A stretch of 64,000 bases of DNA from Pseudomonas sp. MH9.2 (GTDB taxonomy: Bacteria > Pseudomonadota > Gammaproteobacteria > Pseudomonadales > Pseudomonadaceae): NCBI RefSeq assembly GCF_034353875.1, contig NZ_CP133784.1:3500501-3564500 (forward strand), read 5' to 3'. Below, piece by piece: positions 28,913 to 38,795 of the stretch. Positions within the stretch are counted from its first letter, which is position 1. Each line of letters opens with the position of its first letter. The translations under genes and the position numbers were made by a program. The notes beneath the pieces were generated by a model, which saw only the letters and a list, made by a program, of their open reading frames with translations, was not told the DNA's origin and made no database searches.

Positions 28913-28924
28913 TATGCTAGCATA
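28913..28924. promoter_or_regulatory. Palindromic divergent -10 candidate (serA / D2HGDH)
   Basis: TATGCTAGCATA reads TATGCT on both strands, resembling a -10 hexamer in each direction, with leaders of about 75 bases to either gene. A TAGGCA at 28891-28896 is a poor -35 on the plus strand. The -35 on the other strand is weaker still. Confidence 0.4.
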
Positions 28925-28999
28925 TGCACCCCGCGAAACACCCATTCCTGGACGTGAAGCGTTCTCAGGATGACCATGAATTGTTCGAGAGTTCCTTCG

Positions 29000-30394
29000 A
29001 TGACCCATCCTGCTTTGATAGATGAGCTGAAGACCCTGGTTGAGCCTGGCAAGGTGCTGACCGATGCCGACTCCCTCAACGTTTACGGCAAGGATTGGAC
29101 CAAGCATTTTGCGCCCGCGCCATTGGCCATTGTGTTTCCCAAAAGCACCGAACAGGTACAGGCCATTGTCCGTTGGGCCAATGAGCGTCGGGTTGCGCTG
29201 GTACCGTCCGGGGGACGGACCGGGCTCTCCGCTGCGGCCGTTGCTGCCAATGGCGAAGTGGTCGTTGCGTTCGACTACATGAACCAGGTGTTGGAATTCA
29301 ATACCACGGACCGCACCGTGGCCTGTCAGCCGGGTGTTATCACCGCACAGCTGCAGACCTTGGCTGAAGAGAACGGCCTGTATTACCCGGTCGACTTCGC
29401 TTCCGCCGGCTCCAGCCAGATTGGCGGCAATATCGGCACCAATGCCGGCGGGATCAAGGTCATTCGCTACGGTATGACCCGCAATTGGGTGGCGGGCCTC
29501 AAAGTCGTTACCGGCAAAGGCGACCTGCTCGAACTCAATAAAGATTTGATCAAAAACGCCACCGGCTATGACTTGCGTCAGCTGTTCATCGGCGCCGAGG
29601 GTACGCTTGGCTTCGTTGTCGAAGCCACCATGCGCCTTGATCGTGCGCCGAAAAACCTGACCGCCATGGTCCTGGGTACCAGTGATTTCGACGCGATCAT
29701 GCCGGTACTGCATGCGTTCCAGAACAAGCTCGACCTGACCGCTTTCGAATTTTTCTCCGACAAAGCGCTGGCCAAGGTGCTGGCGCGCGGCGATGTTCCG
29801 GCACCTTTCGAGTCCGATTGCCCGTTCTACGCGTTGCTGGAATTCGAGGCGATCTCCGAAGACGTGGCCAACGATGCACTGGCAACCTTCGAGCATTGCG
29901 TTGAACAGGGCTGGGTACTTGACGGCGTAATGAGCCAGAGCGACCAGCAGTTGCAGAACCTGTGGAAGTTGCGCGAGTACATTTCCGAGACCATCTCACA
30001 CTGGACTCCGTACAAAAACGACATCTCGGTGACGGTGTCGAAAGTTCCAGCGTTCCTCAAGGAAATCGACGCTATCGTCGGCGAACACTATCCTGATTTC
30101 GAAATCGTCTGGTTCGGCCACATTGGCGACGGCAACCTGCACTTGAACATCCTCAAGCCGGACAACCTGAGCAAGGATGAGTTTTTCGCCAAGTGCGCGA
30201 CAGTCAACAAGTGGGTGTTCGAGACCGTGCAGAAGTACAACGGCTCGATCTCTGCCGAGCATGGCGTGGGCATGACCAAGCGTGACTACCTGACGTACAG
30301 TCGTTCGCCGGTAGAGATCGAGTACATGAAAGCGGTTAAAGCGGTGTTCGACCCGAACGGGATCATGAACCCTGGCAAAATTTTCGCTGTTTGA
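29000..30394 (+). CDS. D-2-hydroxyglutarate dehydrogenase, FAD-linked
   Basis: This 464-residue FAD enzyme of the PCMH/GlcD family has PSGGRTGLS and GNIGTNAGGIKVIRYG in the FAD domain, then GHIGDGNLHLNI and EHGVGMTKRDYL in the C-terminal domain. In Pseudomonas the gene divergent from serA encodes D-2-hydroxyglutarate dehydrogenase, which oxidises D-2-HG and drives serine synthesis with SerA via electron-transfer flavoprotein. The ATG at 29000 was preferred to 28970 because the family begins MTHPALIDEL. D-lactate activity cannot be excluded. Confidence 0.88.
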   Translation: MTHPALIDELKTLVEPGKVLTDADSLNVYGKDWTKHFAPAPLAIVFPKSTEQVQAIVRWANERRVALVPSGGRTGLSAAAVAANGEVVVAFDYMNQVLEFNTTDRTVACQPGVITAQLQTLAEENGLYYPVDFASAGSSQIGGNIGTNAGGIKVIRYGMTRNWVAGLKVVTGKGDLLELNKDLIKNATGYDLRQLFIGAEGTLGFVVEATMRLDRAPKNLTAMVLGTSDFDAIMPVLHAFQNKLDLTAFEFFSDKALAKVLARGDVPAPFESDCPFYALLEFEAISEDVANDALATFEHCVEQGWVLDGVMSQSDQQLQNLWKLREYISETISHWTPYKNDISVTVSKVPAFLKEIDAIVGEHYPDFEIVWFGHIGDGNLHLNILKPDNLSKDEFFAKCATVNKWVFETVQKYNGSISAEHGVGMTKRDYLTYSRSPVEIEYMKAVKAVFDPNGIMNPGKIFAV

Positions 30395-30444
30395 TCCGTT
30401 GGCCTGAACGGGCCGTATCGTATAGAGAGACCCAGGAGTCGCCC

Positions 30445-31110
30445 ATGAGCTATCAGCACCAGTATGTAGACGGTACGCGGATCCACTTCCCGGTGGGTAA
30501 AGTCGTCTGTATCGGCCGTAACTACGCCGAACACGCCAAGGAACTGGATAACCCGGTGCCGACCGAACCGCTGTTGTTTATCAAGCCCGGCAGTTGCGTG
30601 GTGGCTTTGGACGGTGGTTTCACTATTCCGGCCGACCGTGGCTCGGTGCACTACGAAGCCGAAATCGTGGTGTTGATCGGCAAACCGTTGACGCGTAACC
30701 CGTCGCGTGAAGAAGTGCTGGATGCGATCACCGGTTTTGCGCCTGGCCTCGACCTGACCTTGCGTGACGTTCAGTCCAGGCTCAAGGAAAAGGGCCTGCC
30801 TTGGGAGATCGCCAAGTCGTTTGACGGTGCTGCGGTATTGGCGCCCTTCGTCTCGGCTGACGCCTATGAAGACCTGACCGATATCGGCATTCGCCTGACC
30901 ATCAACGGTGAAGTGCGCCAGGACGGCAACAGCAGCGCGATGCTCAACCCTATCGTGCCGATGATTCAGTACATGGCGTCGAACTTCTCCTTGCAGGCCG
31001 GTGACGTGATCATGACCGGAACCCCTGCGGGTGTCGGTCCGCTCAATGTGGGCGATGAAATCGTGCTGGAGCTGACCGGCAAGAGCCGTTTCGAAAGCAG
31101 CGTGCGCTAA
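30445..31110 (+). CDS. Fumarylacetoacetate hydrolase family protein
   Basis: This 221-residue FAH-fold enzyme has VCIGRNYAEHAKEL, metal ligands in HYEAEIVVLIG and the loop MTGTPAGVGPL. Short members include acylpyruvases and oxaloacetate decarboxylases, so it may recycle a central 2-oxo acid. The exact substrate is unknown. A CAGGAG site precedes the ATG. It follows the D-2-HG dehydrogenase by 50 bases and may share its transcript. Confidence 0.87.
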   Translation: MSYQHQYVDGTRIHFPVGKVVCIGRNYAEHAKELDNPVPTEPLLFIKPGSCVVALDGGFTIPADRGSVHYEAEIVVLIGKPLTRNPSREEVLDAITGFAPGLDLTLRDVQSRLKEKGLPWEIAKSFDGAAVLAPFVSADAYEDLTDIGIRLTINGEVRQDGNSSAMLNPIVPMIQYMASNFSLQAGDVIMTGTPAGVGPLNVGDEIVLELTGKSRFESSVR

Positions 31111-31117
31111 ACCATTC

Positions 31118-31139
31118 GCAGCGGGACGCGTCCCGCTGC
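31118..31139. terminator. Perfect hairpin between FAH gene and rpiA
   Basis: The 9-base arms GCAGCGGGA/TCCCGCTGC close on CGCG between two convergent genes. No T run is present, so termination may need other factors. Confidence 0.55.
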
Positions 31140-31149
31140 AAATGTAGTC

Positions 31150-31821
31150 TCAGCGTTTAAGTGTCTTCACGCCTTCAGCCGTACCCAAGAACAGCAAGTC
31201 AGCCGGACGCGCAGCGAACAACCCGTTGGTGACCACTCCGACGATGGCGTTGATTTGGGTTTCCAGCTCCACCGGGTTGGTGATGTTCAGGTTGAACACG
31301 TCGAGGATGATATTGCCGTTGTCGGTCACCACGCCTTCGCGATACACCGGATCGCCGCCCAGTTTCACTAGCTGACGGGCCACATGGCTGCGGGCCATAG
31401 GGATCACTTCGACGGGCAGCGGGAAAGCACCCAGCACGGACACCAGCTTGCTGCCATCGGCGATGCAGATGAAGGTCTGGGCCACGGCCGCAACGATTTT
31501 TTCCCGGGTCAACGCAGCGCCGCCGCCTTTGATCAGGTGCAGGTGCTCATCGGCTTCGTCAGCACCGTCGATGTAAAACTCCAAGTCACTGACGGTATTC
31601 AGTTCATACACCGGAATGCCGTGGCCCTTGAGGCGCGCTGCAGTGGCTTCGGAACTGGCGACAGCACCGTCGAACGCACCCTTGTGTTTGGCCAGCGCAT
31701 CAATGAAACAGTTGGCCGTGGAGCCGGTACCCACACCCACAACGCTCTTGTCGTTGAGTTTTGGAAGGATGAAGTCGACAGCGGCTTGGGCCACGGCCTG
31801 TTTGAGTTGATCCTGGGTCAT
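31150..31821 (-). CDS. rpiA: Ribose-5-phosphate isomerase A
   Basis: This 223-residue isomerase interconverts ribose-5-phosphate and ribulose-5-phosphate in the pentose phosphate pathway. Signatures are [14 protein letters not shown], the acidic DGADE ([22 protein letters not shown]) and the catalytic region REKIVA. Length is normal. It is divergent from ilvA with about 147 bases between them. Confidence 0.95.
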   Translation of the reverse strand: MTQDQLKQAVAQAAVDFILPKLNDKSVVGVGTGSTANCFIDALAKHKGAFDGAVASSEATAARLKGHGIPVYELNTVSDLEFYIDGADEADEHLHLIKGGGAALTREKIVAAVAQTFICIADGSKLVSVLGAFPLPVEVIPMARSHVARQLVKLGGDPVYREGVVTDNGNIILDVFNLNITNPVELETQINAIVGVVTNGLFAARPADLLFLGTAEGVKTLKR

Positions 31822-31968
31822 GCGTGCTCCACGGTGCCAAAGGTGTGCAAAAGGACGCGCATTATAGCGGCATGGCAGGCGTAAAACCCTGTCATTCGTG
31901 TGGGCGTGTATCTGAGTGCTGGGTTAAACTTCGCGACCTCGTCCCCATTCGCCAGTGATGCTTTCCCG

Positions 31969-33483
31969 ATGCTTGAACAGTACGTCAAGAAAATCCTCAC
32001 CTCGCGCGTCTATGACGTGGCCGTTGAAACCCCCTTGCAGCAGGCTCGCCAGCTGTCCGAGCGCCTCTGCAATCAGATATTGCTCAAGCGCGAAGACTTG
32101 CAGCCGGTGTTCTCGTTCAAGATTCGCGGCGCGTACAACAAGCTGACGCAACTGAGCGAAGCCGAACGGGCCAAGGGCGTGGTCACCGCGTCGGCCGGCA
32201 ATCACGCGCAGGGGTTGGCGTTGGCGGCCAAGGTATTGGGGGTCAAAGCCACGATCGTCATGCCAAAAACCACCCCCGAGATCAAGGTCGAAGGCGTGCG
32301 TTCGCGCGGCGGCAAGGTGGTATTGCACGGCGACTCGTTCCCCGAGGCGCTGGCGTTCTCCCTGAAACTGGTCGAAGAAAAAGGCTACGTCTACGTCCAC
32401 CCGTATGACGACCCGGACACCATTGCCGGGCAAGGCACCGTGGCGATGGAGATCCTGCGTCAGCATCCGGGTCGTCTGGACGCGATTTTTGTCCCGGTGG
32501 GCGGTGGCGGTTTGATCGCGGGCATCGCAGCGTACGTGAAATACCTGCGCCCGGAGATCAAGGTGATCGGCGTCGAGCCGGACGACTCCAACTGCCTGCA
32601 AGCGGCCATGGCCGCAGGCGAGCGCGTGGTGCTGAGTCAGGTCGGTCTGTTTGCCGATGGCGTGGCGGTGGCGCAGATCGGCAAGCACACCTTCGATGTC
32701 TGCAAGGATTACGTCGACGACGTGATCACCGTCAGCACTGATGAAATCTGTGCGGCGATCAAGGACATCTACGACGACACCCGCTCGATCACTGAGCCTG
32801 CCGGCGCATTGGGCGTGGCCGGGATCAAGAAGTACGTCGAGCGGTACGGCGTCAGTGGTCAGACCCTGGTGGCCATCGACTCCGGGGCCAACGTCAACTT
32901 CGACCGTCTGCGCCACGTTGCCGAACGCGCCGAGCTGGGCGAAGGCCGCGAAGCGATCATCGCGGTGACCATTCCCGAGAAGCCGGGCAGCTTCAAAGCC
33001 TTCTGCAAAGCCATCGGCAAGCGCCAGATCACCGAATTCAACTACCGCTATCACACCGATCGCGAAGCGCACATCTTCGTCGGCGTGCAGACCCACCCGG
33101 AAAACGACCCGCGCGCCGCGCTGCTCAGCAGCCTGACCGAACAGGGCTTCCCGGTGCTGGACCTGACCCATAACGAACTGGCGAAGCTGCATATTCGGCA
33201 CATGGTCGGTGGCCATGCGCCACGGGTCAGCGATGAAGTGGTGTTCCGCTTCGAATTCCCCGAGCGTCCCGGCGCGCTGTTCAACTTCCTGAACAAGCTC
33301 GGCGGCCAGTGGAATATCTCGATGTTTCACTACCGCAACCACGGCGCGGCAGATGGCCGGGTCATGGCGGGGCTGGTGGTGCCGGAAGAGGAGCGTCACC
33401 TGATCCCTGCGGCACTGGCCGAGATCGGTTATCCATACTGGGATGAAACGGATAACCCGGCGTACAAGCTCTTCCTGGGATAA
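31969..33483 (+). CDS. ilvA: Biosynthetic threonine ammonia-lyase IlvA
   Basis: This 504-residue PLP enzyme deaminates threonine to 2-oxobutyrate, the first committed step to isoleucine. Lys51 in SFKIRGAYNK is the PLP lysine, the phosphate loop is VGGGGLIAG, and two C-terminal regulatory ACT-like domains follow residue 325. The ATG at 31969 gives the family length; an upstream start at 31900 adds 23 unsupported residues. Confidence 0.94.
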   Translation: MLEQYVKKILTSRVYDVAVETPLQQARQLSERLCNQILLKREDLQPVFSFKIRGAYNKLTQLSEAERAKGVVTASAGNHAQGLALAAKVLGVKATIVMPKTTPEIKVEGVRSRGGKVVLHGDSFPEALAFSLKLVEEKGYVYVHPYDDPDTIAGQGTVAMEILRQHPGRLDAIFVPVGGGGLIAGIAAYVKYLRPEIKVIGVEPDDSNCLQAAMAAGERVVLSQVGLFADGVAVAQIGKHTFDVCKDYVDDVITVSTDEICAAIKDIYDDTRSITEPAGALGVAGIKKYVERYGVSGQTLVAIDSGANVNFDRLRHVAERAELGEGREAIIAVTIPEKPGSFKAFCKAIGKRQITEFNYRYHTDREAHIFVGVQTHPENDPRAALLSSLTEQGFPVLDLTHNELAKLHIRHMVGGHAPRVSDEVVFRFEFPERPGALFNFLNKLGGQWNISMFHYRNHGAADGRVMAGLVVPEEERHLIPAALAEIGYPYWDETDNPAYKLFLG

Positions 33484-33546
33484 AACGCTGGGATGAGGGG
33501 CGCGCTGCTACGCTGACGACAATGATCTGACAGGGATTCAAAGAAT

Positions 33547-33975
33547 ATGGAAACTTTCACCGCCCTAAAAATCGTGCACAGCGTGGCAACGGTGCTGTTT
33601 GTACTCAGTGCCCTGGGACTTGCGGGCTGGGTCATTCGCGGCCGTTTTGCGGGCGACGCACTGGTCCAGAACCGTACGTTGCAACTGCCTTGGGTGCTCG
33701 TTTGGGCCTTGATGGGCCTATGCATGCTGACCTTGCCCGTCAGCGGCTGGTGGCTGGTGCATTACGGCGGCTGGCCGCTCAGTCAGACTTGGCTGTTGAC
33801 CGCAGAAGTGCTGTATCTGTTCGGCAGCCTGAGCTGGTTGTGGCTGCTGGTGAGACTGAACCGCCTGCGCGTACCGGGCGCAACAGGTAACCCGAAACTC
33901 ACCGTGGCGCTCGCCGTGTTCAGCGGTCTGTGTTTTATCGCGATTGCCGGGTTGATGGGCGCCAAGCCGGTCTGA
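33547..33975 (+). CDS. DUF2269 integral membrane protein
   Basis: This 142-residue protein has four predicted membrane helices (about 8-28, 48-68, 80-102 and 118-138). Its DUF2269 assignment follows from the METFTALKIVHSVATVLFVLS start. Function is unknown. It lies 63 bases after ilvA in the same direction. Confidence 0.8.
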   Translation: METFTALKIVHSVATVLFVLSALGLAGWVIRGRFAGDALVQNRTLQLPWVLVWALMGLCMLTLPVSGWWLVHYGGWPLSQTWLLTAEVLYLFGSLSWLWLLVRLNRLRVPGATGNPKLTVALAVFSGLCFIAIAGLMGAKPV

Positions 33976-33987
33976 CCGATGACCCGT

Positions 33988-34010
33988 TAAGGTCCTTCGG
34001 ACCTTATTCG
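33988..34010. terminator. Hairpin after the DUF2269 gene
   Basis: The stem TAAGGTCC/GGACCTTA closes on a 3-base TTC loop and is followed by TT. It lies between convergent genes and probably serves the plus strand. Confidence 0.7.
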
Positions 34011-34041
34011 CAGGCCTGACCGCGAAGGGTCGCAATGAGGG

Positions 34042-34698
34042 TCACTTACGCAGCGTAATCACCGGCCAGCCGCGACGTTTGGCTTCGGCGCGCAGTTGTG
34101 AGTCGGGGTCGACCGCTACCGGGTTGGCGACTTGCTCCAGCAGTGGCAGATCGTTCATCGAGTCGCTGTAGAAATAGCTGTCGTCCAGGTTCAAGCCGGT
34201 TTCCTCAAGCCAGAGGTTCAGGCGCGTCACTTTGCCTTCACGAAAGCAGGGTATATGGATGGTGCGGCCGCTGTAGCGCCCGTCGATGATTTCGCATTCG
34301 GTGGCAAGCAGGGTATCCACACCGAGGCGCGTCACTATCGGTGCCGTAACAAATCGGTTGGTGGCGGTGATGATCACCAGTTTGTCGCCTGCTTCACGGT
34401 GTTTGGCCAGCAACGCTTCGGCTTTGGGCAGAATGATCGGCTCAATGCAGTCGCGCATGAACTCGCGGTGCCATTGATCCAGCTGAGCCATCTCGGTACG
34501 GCCGAGGATTTCCAGGCTGAAGTTCAGGTAATCGTTCAGGTTCAGGGTGCCCGCCAGGTAATCCTGGTAAAACGCGTCGTTGCGCGCCTTGTAGGCGATG
34601 GCGTCAAGAATGCCGCGTTCGCATAGGTAATCGCCCCAAGCGTGGTCGCTGTCGCCACCCAGAAGTGTGTTATCAAGGTCGAATAAAGCCAGGCGCAT
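34042..34698 (-). CDS. HAD-family phosphatase (IB subfamily)
   Basis: This 218-residue hydrolase starts [18 protein letters not shown], with the nucleophile Asp of the DxDxT motif. Motif II is ITATN, and the metal site is [11 protein letters not shown]. Such PSPase-like proteins (IB) dephosphorylate small metabolites; the serine-phosphate role is not shown. The ATG at 34698 was chosen because earlier codons lack homology-like character. It is divergent from rppH. Confidence 0.85.
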   Translation of the reverse strand: MRLALFDLDNTLLGGDSDHAWGDYLCERGILDAIAYKARNDAFYQDYLAGTLNLNDYLNFSLEILGRTEMAQLDQWHREFMRDCIEPIILPKAEALLAKHREAGDKLVIITATNRFVTAPIVTRLGVDTLLATECEIIDGRYSGRTIHIPCFREGKVTRLNLWLEETGLNLDDSYFYSDSMNDLPLLEQVANPVAVDPDSQLRAEAKRRGWPVITLRK

Positions 34699-34840
34699 GG
34701 AGTTACTCACTGAAATAGCTGAAAAAAGGCCACCAGAATACGGCGTTTTCACAAGAGTGCACATAAGCTGCGCAGCCTCGTTGCTGCTTTCATAATCTTT
34801 GTGGAACAATGCGGCAACATGCGTTTACGAGGTTGTTGCC

Positions 34841-35320
34841 GTGATCGACCCCGATGGTTTTCGCCCTAATGTCGGGATTATTCTGACAAATGATGCTGGC
34901 CAGGTCTTATGGGCTCGGCGAATCAACCAAGATGCCTGGCAGTTTCCTCAAGGTGGAATCAACCCTCAGGAGACGCCGGAAGACGCTTTGTACCGCGAAT
35001 TGAATGAAGAAGTCGGGCTGGAACGGCATGATGTGCAAATTCTCGCCTGCACCCGGGGCTGGTTGCGTTATCGTTTGCCGCAACGTTTGGTCCGTACCCA
35101 CAGTCAACCGCTGTGCATCGGCCAGAAACAGAAGTGGTTTCTCCTGCGCCTGATCTCCAACGAGCAGCAGGTGCGGATGGATTTGACCGGTAAACCGGAA
35201 TTTGATGGCTGGCGTTGGGTCAGTTATTGGTATCCGTTGGGCCAGGTGGTGACATTCAAGCGCGAGGTGTATCGACGCGCCCTTAAAGAGCTTGCCCCGC
35301 GCCTGCTAGCGCGCGACTGA
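34841..35320 (+). CDS. rppH: RNA pyrophosphohydrolase RppH
   Basis: This 159-residue Nudix enzyme removes pyrophosphate from the 5' end of mRNA and starts decay. The Nudix box [20 protein letters not shown] is canonical. The start is GTG, since the family begins (M)[12 protein letters not shown]. Longer starts would enter the promoter. ptsP follows after 22 bases, so the two are probably one transcript, as in other pseudomonads. Confidence 0.94.
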   Translation: MIDPDGFRPNVGIILTNDAGQVLWARRINQDAWQFPQGGINPQETPEDALYRELNEEVGLERHDVQILACTRGWLRYRLPQRLVRTHSQPLCIGQKQKWFLLRLISNEQQVRMDLTGKPEFDGWRWVSYWYPLGQVVTFKREVYRRALKELAPRLLARD

Positions 35321-35342
35321 CGACGGAGTTCGACCCCGAGCC

Positions 35343-37622
35343 ATGCTCAATACGCTGCGCAAGATCGTCCAGGAAGTTAACTCCGCCAAGGATCTCAAGG
35401 CGGCGTTGGGGATTATTGTGTTACGCGTCAAAGAGGCCATGGGCAGCCAAGTCTGCTCGGTCTATTTGCTCGACCCTGAATCCAACCGCTTCGTGTTGAT
35501 GGCCACCGAGGGCCTGAACAAGCGCTCTATCGGCAAGGTCAGCATGGCGCCCAACGAAGGCCTGGTTGGCCTCGTGGGCACCCGCGAAGAACCGCTGAAC
35601 CTCGAAAACGCTGCTGATCACCCGCGTTATCGCTACTTTGCCGAGACGGGCGAAGAGCGCTACGCGTCCTTCCTGGGTGCGCCGATCATCCACCACCGTC
35701 GTGTGGTCGGCGTATTGGTCATCCAGCAAAAGGAGCGGCGTCAGTTCGACGAGGGCGAAGAAGCCTTCCTCGTGACCATGAGCGCCCAGTTGGCGGGTGT
35801 TATCGCCCACGCTGAGGCCACCGGCTCGATCCGTGGGCTGGGCCGTCAGGGCAAAGGCATTCAGGAAGCCCGATTCGTCGGTGTGCCGGGTTCGCCGGGC
35901 GCAGCAGTGGGTACGGCTTTCGTCATGTTGCCGCCGGCTGATCTTGAAGTCGTGCCGGACAAAACCGTCAGCGACATCAAAGCCGAACTGGCCTTGTTCC
36001 AGAATGCCCTGGAAGGCGTGCGCGGCGACATGCGCTCGCTGTCGGCCAAGCTTGCCACCCAGTTGCGCCCCGAAGAGCGCGCATTGTTCGACGTTTACCT
36101 GATGATGCTCGACGACGCTTCGCTGGGCAGCGAAGTGACCGACGTAATCAAGACCGGGCAGTGGGCACAAGGCGCGTTGCGCCAAGTGGTCAGCGAGCAC
36201 GTCAAACGTTTCGAATTGATGGACGACGCTTACCTGCGTGAGCGGGCGTCCGACGTCAAAGACCTGGGCCGCCGCCTGTTGGCCTATCTCCAGGAGGCGC
36301 GCCAGCAGACGCTGGTCTACCCCGATAACACTATTCTGGTCAGCGAAGAGCTGTCACCGGCCATGCTCGGCGAAGTGCCGGAAGGCAAGCTGGTCGGCTT
36401 GATCTCGGTACTCGGTTCCGGCAACTCCCACGTCGCGATTCTGGCTCGGGCCATGGGTATCCCCACGGTCATGGGCGTGGTTGATCTGCCGTACTCCAAG
36501 GTCGATGGCATTCAGTTGATCGTCGACGGCTACCACGGCGAAGTCTTCACCAACCCCAGCGAGATCATGCGCAAGCAGTACGCCGAGGTGGTTGAAGAAG
36601 AACGGCAACTGTCCCAGGGCCTCGATGCCCTGCGTGAGCTGCCGTGTGTGACCCTGGACGGGCATCGCATGCCATTGTGGGTCAACACCGGCCTGCTGGC
36701 CGATGTCGCCCGTGCTCAGCAGCGTGGCGCCGAAGGGGTGGGCCTGTACCGCACCGAAGTGCCGTTCATGATCAATCAGCGCTTCCCGAGCGAAAAAGAA
36801 CAGCTGGCGATTTATCGCGAACAACTGGCGGCCTTTCATCCGCTGCCAGTCACCATGCGCAGCCTGGACATTGGTGGCGACAAATCGCTCTCGTACTTCC
36901 CGATCAAGGAAGACAACCCGTTCCTCGGCTGGCGCGGGATTCGCGTTACCCTCGATCACCCGGAAATCTTCCTGGTGCAGACCCGGGCGATGCTCAAGGC
37001 CAGCGAAGGCTTGAACAACCTGAAGATCCTGCTGCCCATGATTTCGGGCACCCATGAGCTGGAAGAGGCGCTGCACCTGATCCACCGCGCCTGGGGTGAA
37101 GTGCGCGACGAAGGCACCGACGTGCCGATGCCGCCGATTGGCGTGATGATCGAAATCCCGGCAGCGGTTTACCAGACGCGCGAACTGGCGCGTCAGGTGG
37201 ACTTCCTGTCAGTGGGCTCCAACGACTTGACTCAATATTTGTTGGCGGTCGACCGCAACAACCCGCGTGTAGCCGACCTGTATGACTACCTGCACCCGGC
37301 CGTGCTGCAAGCCCTGCAAAATGTAGTGCGCGATGCTCACGCCGAAGGCAAGCCGGTCAGCATCTGCGGTGAAATGGCTGGCGACCCGGCGGCGGCCGTG
37401 CTGTTGATGGCGATGGGCTTCGACAGCCTGTCGATGAACGCCACCAACCTGCCGAAAGTGAAGTGGATGTTGCGTCAGATCAACCTGAGCAAAGCCAAGG
37501 AACTGCTGGCGCAGTTGATGACCATCGACAACCCGCAAGTGATCCACAGCTCCCTGCAACTGGCCCTGAAAAACCTGGGCCTGTCGCGGATGATCAACCC
37601 GGCATCGGTGAAAGGGCATTGA
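35343..37622 (+). CDS. ptsP: Nitrogen PTS enzyme I, PtsP
   Basis: This 759-residue phosphotransferase starts the PTS-Ntr phosphorelay. It has an N-terminal GAF domain (about 1-160), a linker, and an enzyme I region in which the phospho-His lies in GSGNSHVAILAR (His363). The C-terminal TIM barrel has LDIGGDKSLSY and SVGSNDLTQYLLAVDRNN. It transfers phosphate from PEP to NPr and then to PtsN. A CGGAG site precedes the ATG. It follows rppH closely. Confidence 0.94.
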   Translation: MLNTLRKIVQEVNSAKDLKAALGIIVLRVKEAMGSQVCSVYLLDPESNRFVLMATEGLNKRSIGKVSMAPNEGLVGLVGTREEPLNLENAADHPRYRYFAETGEERYASFLGAPIIHHRRVVGVLVIQQKERRQFDEGEEAFLVTMSAQLAGVIAHAEATGSIRGLGRQGKGIQEARFVGVPGSPGAAVGTAFVMLPPADLEVVPDKTVSDIKAELALFQNALEGVRGDMRSLSAKLATQLRPEERALFDVYLMMLDDASLGSEVTDVIKTGQWAQGALRQVVSEHVKRFELMDDAYLRERASDVKDLGRRLLAYLQEARQQTLVYPDNTILVSEELSPAMLGEVPEGKLVGLISVLGSGNSHVAILARAMGIPTVMGVVDLPYSKVDGIQLIVDGYHGEVFTNPSEIMRKQYAEVVEEERQLSQGLDALRELPCVTLDGHRMPLWVNTGLLADVARAQQRGAEGVGLYRTEVPFMINQRFPSEKEQLAIYREQLAAFHPLPVTMRSLDIGGDKSLSYFPIKEDNPFLGWRGIRVTLDHPEIFLVQTRAMLKASEGLNNLKILLPMISGTHELEEALHLIHRAWGEVRDEGTDVPMPPIGVMIEIPAAVYQTRELARQVDFLSVGSNDLTQYLLAVDRNNPRVADLYDYLHPAVLQALQNVVRDAHAEGKPVSICGEMAGDPAAAVLLMAMGFDSLSMNATNLPKVKWMLRQINLSKAKELLAQLMTIDNPQVIHSSLQLALKNLGLSRMINPASVKGH

Positions 37623-37932
37623 CCTTTAGCGCCTGACACTCAGCCATCGCGGGCAAGCACAGGGTGTCCCCACGCTCTTACAAGGTGCTGCGGCTTACTG
37701 TAGATACCGTCCGCCAGTTTAGGGTCAAACCCAAACCTGCCGGAAGCCCGTGCCGGGCTTATTCGCAGACAAGTCAGCTCCTACCTATCAAAAGCATTGT
37801 GCCCACACGGTCTCAGCTTCTGGCCGCTATGCCGTAGGAGCAGACTTGTCTGCGAAAGGCCGGGGTCTTCGGTCGGACCCCGGCCCGATTCGCAGCCTTC
37901 GGCAGCGCCTGCAAGGGAGTGACACCAACGCC
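37623..37932. repeat. REPIN-containing region after ptsP
   Basis: These 310 bases hold no gene. A hairpin at 37744-37760 (AAGCCCG/CGGGCTT) may end ptsP. An inverted pair of 23-base REP copies (37762-37784 and 37834-37856, one mismatch) forms a REPIN. A GC-rich hairpin with 10-base arms (37858-37867, 37876-37885) follows. Confidence 0.8.
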
Positions 37933-38679
37933 CTAAACCCGCAACTCAACCTCACCCAAGTGCCCGCCATAGGGCCCGAAACTGTGCTCGACGAAGTGGC
38001 GGCTGCCGTCGGCGTTGACGATCAGCGCGCTGCTGGCGCGGGTGCCGTAGCTGGGGCTGGCGATGAATACGCTCGACAGTAAGCTCTCGGTGGCCAGGCC
38101 CACGCCGGTATCGGGCAATTCAGCGAACGGCGCTGTCGCCGGATCTCGCAGCAAGGTCAGAAGCCCCGACGGCTGCGGGTCGTCCAGCTGCGCGACCAGG
38201 GCGGCCTTGGCCTTCAGCAGTTTCGGCCACGGCGTATCCAGGCTTGCGTTCGACACGCCATAGACGCCTTCCTCCAGGCGTTGCGGGTGCGGATTCACGG
38301 CGCTCAGGTAATACAGCGCTTCGGCATTCCCGAGCAACAGATTGAAGCCCGCGTACTCATCGGAGCGGCCCACCACTTCGGCCAGATAGTCCTCCATCGA
38401 TTGCTCGCCACACAGAAATTGCGCCACCAGCTCGCCTCGAGAGCGACGCCCCAGCGGCTGATTCGGGTTGCGGATATTGGTCAAGGCGGCAAAGCGCCCA
38501 TCAGCGCCGATACCCAGCCAGGTTCCACCCGCCTCAAGGTCACGTCCGGCATATACGTCGGGTGCCTCTGGCCACTGGGCCAGCGGCACGGTCGGGCGCG
38601 CATAAAACTCATCGCGATTGGCGGCGACGACCAATGGCTGGCGATGAGCAGGGCGCCAGGCGAAGACAATCAGGCACAT
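37933..38679 (-). CDS. NRDE (TANGO2-like) family protein
   Basis: This 248-residue protein starts MCLIVFAWR with the NRDE motif in VVAANRDEFYARP. The Cys2 residue sits where an Ntn nucleophile would be. Other conserved parts are GGTWLGI and FAALTNIRNP. TANGO2-related proteins have been linked to haem or lipid handling in eukaryotes. The bacterial role is not settled. It is divergent from the TauE-type gene. Confidence 0.87.
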   Translation of the reverse strand: MCLIVFAWRPAHRQPLVVAANRDEFYARPTVPLAQWPEAPDVYAGRDLEAGGTWLGIGADGRFAALTNIRNPNQPLGRRSRGELVAQFLCGEQSMEDYLAEVVGRSDEYAGFNLLLGNAEALYYLSAVNPHPQRLEEGVYGVSNASLDTPWPKLLKAKAALVAQLDDPQPSGLLTLLRDPATAPFAELPDTGVGLATESLLSSVFIASPSYGTRASSALIVNADGSRHFVEHSFGPYGGHLGEVELRV

Positions 38680-38795
38680 GCGGGACTCCTTTTTTCTTCA
38701 CTCTACCTTACGGATCAAGCGTACATCACATCGCTCACCGCTAGAGCTGAGTGCCGTGCTTCCGTTACCATGCCTGACTGATTTGAGGGACACCC

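Noticed and set aside
28841..29896. N-terminal extension of SerA to 761 residues
   Set aside because: The extra frame runs antisense through the D-2-hydroxyglutarate dehydrogenase gene and the shared promoter. SerA is normally about 409 residues, which the ATG at 28840 gives.
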